From positions 744,001 through 808,000 of the forward strand of contig JBBELK010000109.1 in NCBI GenBank assembly GCA_037783545.1: 64,000 nt of DNA, given 5' to 3'. The notes under the pieces were generated by a model that was not told the origin of the DNA, searched no databases, and saw nothing but the letters and a program-made list of their open reading frames with translations. The translations under genes and the position numbers were made by a program. Every line of letters starts with the position of its first letter. Position 1 is the stretch's first letter. This document shows positions 58,922-64,000 of the stretch, in pieces. This stretch comes from Henricia sp. BOLD:AAB3569. Lineage: Eukaryota; Echinodermata; Asteroidea; Spinulosida; Echinasteridae.

Positions 58922-59031
58922 GCTGTTGTTGAGTGTTGGGCACACTTTAAAAATGTTGTACATACTCAACATTTTCAGATGCATTGTTCACGGCTCACCA
59001 TGAGCCGTAAACTCAAAAGAACTCTTGAATT

Positions 59032-59104
59032 TGGAAGATCCGGGTATCGATCCCGGTACTTCTCTCATGCAAAGCGAGCGCTCTACCACTTGAGCTAATC
59101 CCCC
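59032..59104 (-). pseudogene. tRNA-Ala(TGC), anticodon-stem mismatch
   Basis: tctctcatgc gives A40, leaving a G30:A40 mismatch in the anticodon stem. Confidence 0.65.
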
Positions 59105-60129
59105 GCTGTTGTTGAGTGTTGGGCACACTTTAAAAATGTTATACATACTGAACATTTTCAGATGAATTGTTCACGGCTCACCATGAGCCGTGAACTCAAA
59201 AAAACTCTTGAATTTGGAAGATCCGGGTATCGATCCCGGTACTTCTCGCATGCTAAGCGAGCGCTCTACCACTTGAGCTAATCCCCCGCTGTTGTTGAGT
59301 GTTGGGTACACTTTAAAAATGTTGTACATACTCAACATTTTCAGATGCATTGTTCACGGCTCACCATGAGCCGTAAACTCAAAAAAACTCTTGAATTTGG
59401 AAGATCCGGGTATCGATCCCGGTACTTCTCGCATGCAAAGCGAGCGCTCTACCACTTGAGCTAATCCCCCGCTGTTGTTGAGTGTTGGGCACACTTTAAA
59501 AATGTTGTACATACTGAAAATTTACAGATGAATTGTTCACGGCTCACCATGAGCCGTAAACTCAAAAGAACTCTTGAATTTGGAAGATCCGGGTATCGAT
59601 CCCGGTACTTCTCGCATGCAAAGCGAGCGGTCTACCACTTGAGCTAATCCCCCGCTGTTGTTGAGTGTTGGGCACACTTTAAAAATGTTGTACATACTCA
59701 ACATTTTCAGATGAATTGTTCACGGCTCACCATGAGCCGTAAACTCAAAAGAACTCTTGAATTTGGAAGATCCGGGTATCGATCCCGGTACTTCTCGCAT
59801 GCAAAGCGAGCGCTCTACCACTTGAGCTAATCCCCCGCTGTTGTTGAGTGTTGGGCACACTTTAAAAATGTTGTACATACTGAAAATTTTCAGATGAATT
59901 GTTCACGGCTCACCATGAGCCGTAAACTCAAAAGAACTCTTGAATTTGGAAGATCCGGGTATCGATCCCGGTACTTCTCGCATGCAAAGCGAGCGCTCTA
60001 CCACTTGAGCTAATCCCCCGCTGTTGTTGAGTGTTGGGCACACTTTAAAAATGTTATACATACTGAACATTTTCAGATGAATTGTTCAGGGCTCACCATG
60101 AGCCGTGAACTCAAAAAAACTCTTGAATT

Positions 60130-60202
60130 TGGAAGATCCGGGTATCGATCCCGGTACTTCTCGCATGCTAAGCGAGCGCTCTACCACTTGAGCTATTCCC
60201 CT
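60130..60202 (-). pseudogene. tRNA-Ala(AGC), acceptor damaged
   Basis: The acceptor 5' strand reads AGGGGAA: pairs 1 and 7 fail. The T7 terminator and the remaining stems are fine. Confidence 0.75.
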
Positions 60203-60861
60203 GCTGTTGTTGAGTGTTGGGCACACTTTAAAAATGTTGTACATACTCAACATTTTCAGATGAATTGTTCACGGCTCACCATGAGCCGTAAACTCAAAAG
60301 AACTCTTGAATTTGGAAGATCCGGGTATCGATCCCGGTACTTCTCGCATGCAAAGCGAGCGCTCTACCACTTGAGCTAATCCCCCGCTGTTGTTGAGTGT
60401 TGGGCACACTTTAAAAATGTTGTACATACTGAAAATTTTCAGATGAATTGTTCACGGCTCACCATGAGCCGTAAACTTAAAAGAACTCTTGAATTTGGAA
60501 GATCCGGGTATCGATTCCGGTACTTCTCGCATGCAAAGCGAGCGCTCTACCACTTGAGCTAATCCCCCGCTGTTGTTGAGTGTTGGGCACACTTTAAAAA
60601 TGTTGTACATACTGAACATTTTCAGATGAATTGTTCACGGCTCACCATGAGCCGTAAACTCAAAAGAACTCTTGAATTTGGAAGATCCGGGTATCGATCC
60701 CGGTACTTCTCGCATGCAAAGCGAGCGCTCTACCACTTGAGCTAATCCCCCGCTGTTGTTGAGTGTTGGGCACACTTTAAAAATGTTATACATACTGAAC
60801 ATTTTCAGATGAATTGTTCAGGGCTCACCATGAGCCGTGAACTCAAAAAAACTCTTGAATT

Positions 60862-60934
60862 TGGAAGATCCGGGTATCGATCCCGGTACTTCTCGCATGC
60901 TAAGCGAGCGCTCTACCACTTGAGCTAATCCCCC
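60862..60934 (-). tRNA. tRNA-Ala(AGC)
   Basis: Clean with T7 terminator; its 732-bp partner 60130 is damaged in the acceptor stem. Confidence 0.89.
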
Positions 60935-61776
60935 GCTGTTGTTGAGTGTTGGGCACACTTTAAAAATGTTGTACATACTCAACATTTTCAGATGAATTGT
61001 TCACGGCTCACCATGAGCCGTAAACTCAAAAGAACTCTTGAATTTGGAAGATCCGGGTATCGATCCCGGTACTTCTCGCATGCAAAGCGAGCGCTCTACC
61101 ACTTGAGCTAATCCCCCGCTGTTGTTGAGTGTTGGGCACACTTTAAAAATGTTGTACATACTGAAAATTTTCAGATGAATTGTTCACGGCTCACCATGAG
61201 CCGTAAACTTAAAAGAACTCTTGAATTTGGAAGATCCGGGTATCGATCCCGGTACTTCTCGCATGCAAAGCGAGCGCTCTACCACTTGAGCTAATCCCCC
61301 GCTGTTGTTGAGTGTTGGGCACACTTTAAAAATGTTGTACATACTGAACATTTTCAGATGAATTGTTCACGGCTCACCATGAGCCGTAAACTCAAAAGAA
61401 CTCTTGAATTTGGAAGATCCGGGTATCGATCCCGGTACTTCTCGCATGCAAAGCGAGCGCTCTACCACTTGAGCTAATCCCCCGCTGTTGTTGAGTGTTG
61501 GGCACACTTTAAAAATGTTGTACATACTCAACATTTTCAGATGCATTGTTCACGGCTCACCATGAGCCGTAAACTCAAAAGAACTCTTGAATTTGGAAGA
61601 TCCGGGTATCGATCCCGGTACTTCTCGCATGCTAAGCGAGCGCTCTACCACTTGAGCTAATCCCACGCTGTTGTTGAGTGTAGGGCACACTTTAAAAATG
61701 TTGTACATACTCAACATTTTCAGATGCATTGTTCACGGCTCACCATGAGCAGTAAACTCAAAAGAACTCTTGAATT

Positions 61777-61849
61777 TGGAAGATCCGGGTATCGATCAGG
61801 GTACTTCTCGCATGCTAAGCGAGCGCTCTACCACTTGAGCTAATCCCCC
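61777..61849 (-). pseudogene. tRNA-Ala(AGC), T stem and B box damaged
   Basis: gatcaggg replaces gatcccgg, breaking two T-stem pairs beside the B box. Confidence 0.78.
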
Positions 61850-62874
61850 GCTGTTGTTGAGTGTTGGGCACACTTTAAAAATGTTGTACATACTCAACAT
61901 TTTCAGATGAATTGTTCACGGCTCACCATGAGCCGTAAACTCAAAAGAACTCTTGAATTTGGAAGATCCGGGTATCGATCCCGGTACTTCTCGCATGCAA
62001 AGCGAGCGCTCTACCACTTGAGCTAATCCCCCGCTGTTGTTGAGTGTTGGGCACACTTTAAAAATGTTGTACATACTCAACATTTTCAGATGAATTGTTC
62101 ACGGCTCACCAAGAGCCGTAAACTCAAAAGAACTCTTGAATTTGGAAGATCCGGGTATCGATCCCGGTACTTCTCGCACGCTAAGCGAGCGCTCTACCAC
62201 TTGAGCTAATCCCCCGCTGTTGTTGAGTGTAGGGCACACTTTAAACATGTTGTACATACTCAACATTTTCAGATGCATTGTTCACGGCTCACCATGAGCC
62301 GTAAACTCAAAAAAACTCTTGAATTTGGAAGATCCGGGTATCGATCCCGGTACTTCTCGCATGCTAAGCGAGCGCTCTACCACTTGAGCTAATCCCCCGC
62401 TGTTGTTGAGTGTTGGGCACACTTTAAAAATGTTGTACATACTCAACATTTTCAGATGAATTGTTCACGGCTCACCATGAGCCGTAAACTCATAAGAACT
62501 CTTGAATTTGGAAGATCCGGGTATCGATCCCGGTACTTCTCGCATGCTAAGCGAGCGCTCTACCACTTGAGCTAATCCCCCGCTGTTGTTGAGTGTAGGG
62601 CACACTTTAAAAATGTTGTACATACTCAACATTCTCAGATGCATTGTTCACGGCTCACCATGAGCCGTAAACTCAAAAGAACTCTTGAATTTGGAAGATC
62701 CGGGTATCGATCCCGGTACTTCTCGCATGCTAAGCGAGCGATCTACCACTTGAGCTAATCCCCCGCTGTTGTTGAGTGTTGGGCACACTTTAAAAATGTT
62801 GTACATACTCAACATTTTCAGATGAATTGTTCACGGCTCACCATGAGCCGTAAACTCAAAAAAACTCTTGAATT

Positions 62875-62906
62875 TGGAAGATCCGGGTATCTTGAGCTAA
62901 TCCCCC
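62875..62906 (-). pseudogene. tRNA remnant with 41-bp internal deletion
   Basis: The word ccgggtatcttgagc joins the T arm directly to the D arm, removing the anticodon arm. Independent of the 60-bp deletion class. Confidence 0.88.
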
Positions 62907-63382
62907 GCTGTTGTTGAGTGTTGGGCACACTTTAAAAATGTTGTACATACTGAACATTTTCAGATGAATTGTTCACGGCTCACCATGAGCCGTAAACTCA
63001 AAAAAACTCTTGAATTTGGAAGATCCGGGTATCGATGCCGGTACTTCTCGCATGCTAAGCGAGCGCTCTACCACTTGAGCTAATCCCCCGCTGTTGTTGA
63101 GTGTTGGGCACACTTTAAAAATGTTGTACATACTCAACATTTTCAGATGAATTGTTCACGGCTCACCATGAGCCGTAAACTCATAAGAACTCTTGAATTT
63201 GGAAGATCCGGGTATCGATCCCGGTACTTCTCGCATGCTAAGCGAGCGCTCTACCACTTGAGATAATCCCCCGCTGTTGTTGAGTGTAGGGCACACTTTA
63301 AAAATGTTGTACATACTCAACATTTTCAGATGAATTGTTCACGGCTCACCATGAGCCGTAAACTCAAAAGAACTCTTGAATT

Positions 63383-63455
63383 TGGAAGATCCGGGTATCG
63401 ATCCCGGTACTTCTCGCATGCAAAGCGAGCGCTCTACCACTTGAGCTAATCCCCC
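63383..63455 (-). tRNA. tRNA-Ala(TGC), last clean copy
   Basis: Last copy in the window with all stems paired; the neighbours at 63200 and 63566 both have D-stem or acceptor lesions. Confidence 0.87.
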
Positions 63456-64000
63456 GCTGTTGTTGAGTGTTGGGCACACTTTAAAAATGTTGTACATACT
63501 CAACATTTTCAGATGAATTGTTCACGGCTCACCATGAGCCGTAAACTCAAAAGAACTCTTGAATTTGGAAGATCCGGGTATCGATCCCGGTACTTCTCGC
63601 ATGCAAAGCGAGCGGTCTAACACTTGAGCTAATACCCCGCTGTTGTTGAGTGTTGGGCACACTTTAAAAATGTTGTACATACACAACATTTTCAGATGAA
63701 TTGTTCACGGCTCACCATGAGCCGTAAACTCAAAAGAACTCTTGAATTTGGAAGATCCGGGTATCGATCCCGGTACTTCTCGCATGCTAAGCAAGCGCTT
63801 ACCACTTGAGCTAACCCCCCGCTGTTGTTGAGTGTTGGGCACACTTTAAAAATGTTGTACATACTCAACATTTTCAGATGATTTGTTCACGGCTCACCAT
63901 GAGCCGTAAACTCTAAAGAACTCTTGAATTTGGAAGATCCGGGTATCGATCCCGGTACTTCTCGCATGCAAAGCGAGCGCTCTACCACTGGAGCTAATCC

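Larger units (their letters stand above)
54217..58975 (-). repeat. 2379-bp HOR, two copies of 13 units
   Basis: Exact 13 x 183 bp spacing of rare words: ttgttcaggg at 55141 and 57520, gcgctctatc at 55601 and 57980, cacggttcac at 54231 and 56610, tcaacagaac near 55352 and 57731. The match ends where gatgaattg becomes gatgcattg at 58979. tRNA starts: 54274A, 54457T, 54640T, 54823T, 55006T, 55189A, 55372T, 55555T, 55738T, 55921A, 56104T, 56287T, 56470T, 56653A, 56836T, 57019T, 57202T, 57385T, 57568A, 57751T, 57934T, 58117T, 58300A, 58483T, 58666T, 58849T. All clean except 54640 and 57019 (C24), 55555 and 57934 (A19). Confidence 0.92.
36784..64000 (-). repeat. tRNA-Ala tandem array (satellite), right segment
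   Basis: Continuation of the same array beyond the LINE, in the same orientation and with the same 183-bp step. About 144 units keep an anticodon arm and 7 are tRNA remnants. It still runs at the right window edge. The stretch from about 51.1 to 62.7 kb keeps an exact 183-bp step for 64 successive units, much more regular than the left segment. Confidence 0.97.
58976..64000 (-). repeat. Right-hand units, 732-bp sub-repeat then degenerate edge
   Basis: ttgttcaggg at 60082 and 60814 shows a four-unit (732-bp) period. tRNA starts: 59032T, 59215A, 59398T, 59581T, 59764T, 59947T, 60130A, 60313T, 60496T, 60679T, 60862A, 61045T, 61228T, 61411T, 61594A, 61777A, 61960T, 62143A, 62326A, 62509A, 62692A, remnant 62875-62906, 63017A, 63200A, 63383T, 63566T, 63749A, 63931-64000T (cut by the window). 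Clean: 59215, 59398, 59764, 59947, 60313, 60679, 60862, 61045, 61228, 61411, 61960, 62326, 62509, 63383. Lesions become frequent again after about 61.6 kb. Confidence 0.87.

Noticed and set aside
1-64000. CRISPR array
   Set aside because: Regular spacing suggests one at first sight, but there are no short repeats separated by unique spacers: the whole 183-bp unit is repeated and contains a tRNA.
1-64000. Tandem SINEs or tRNA-derived retroposons
   Set aside because: Units abut exactly, with constant phase, no poly-A tails and no target duplications; HOR structure fits unequal exchange instead.
1-64000. Bacterial, phage or organellar tRNA array
   Set aside because: No encoded CCA, internal Pol III boxes, oligo-T terminators and an animal-type LINE all indicate a eukaryotic nuclear genome.

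Overview
The window is almost entirely one tandem array. A unit of 183 bp, about 351 copies by hand count, fills 1-34978 and 36784-64000, always in the same orientation. On the minus strand each standard unit carries a 73-nt tRNA-Ala gene, a 13-nt trailer, a short oligo-T terminator and a spacer of about 97 bp holding two inverted repeats and a TATA-like stretch. By hand count 334 units keep an anticodon arm: about 119 read AGC, 213 read TGC and 2 read CGC, all alanine. The remaining 17 units have lost most of the tRNA. The tRNA has no encoded CCA, has the Pol III A and B boxes, and has the G3:U70 pair and A73 typical of alanine tRNAs. That and the retroelement point to a eukaryote, most likely an animal; I cannot name the species.

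The only other sequence is a 5'-truncated non-LTR retrotransposon (LINE) at 34979-36783 on the plus strand, with an uninterrupted reverse transcriptase ORF of about 495 codons and a 3' UTR. It sits in the trailer of one tRNA unit. A matching unfilled unit lies at 32640/32641.

Layout. 1-3065: 11-unit higher-order repeat (HOR) of 2013 bp. 3066-6450: mixed units. 6450-16160: three near-identical copies of a 19-unit, 3225-bp HOR. 16161-20700: mixed, including a displaced copy of the 2013-bp HOR at 18057-19560. 20700-27960: two copies of a 3547-bp HOR, which introduce tRNA-less units with a 17-bp spacer insertion. 27960-34978: related degenerate units. 34979-36783: LINE. 36784-48880: degenerate HORs (1238/1361, 731/1280 and 3436 bp). 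48880-51070: two copies of a 1094-bp HOR. 51140-52770: 915-bp HOR. 54217-58975: two copies of a 13-unit, 2379-bp HOR. From about 51 kb to 63 kb the units are the most uniform and most of the tRNAs look structurally sound; elsewhere many carry stem mismatches, a lost A14, a lost T arm or a weakened terminator.

No host protein-coding gene is visible. The short ORFs found throughout the array are read-through of the tRNA and spacer. The array behaves as a satellite DNA built from tRNA genes: unit length close to a nucleosome repeat, layered HORs, local homogenisation, and breakpoints inside units. Whether it is a working alanine-tRNA reservoir, a mostly silent satellite, or both cannot be decided from sequence. 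Coordinate lists below give tRNA start positions (plus-strand left end, discriminator base); the right end is start+72 unless stated. A = AGC, T = TGC, C = CGC.
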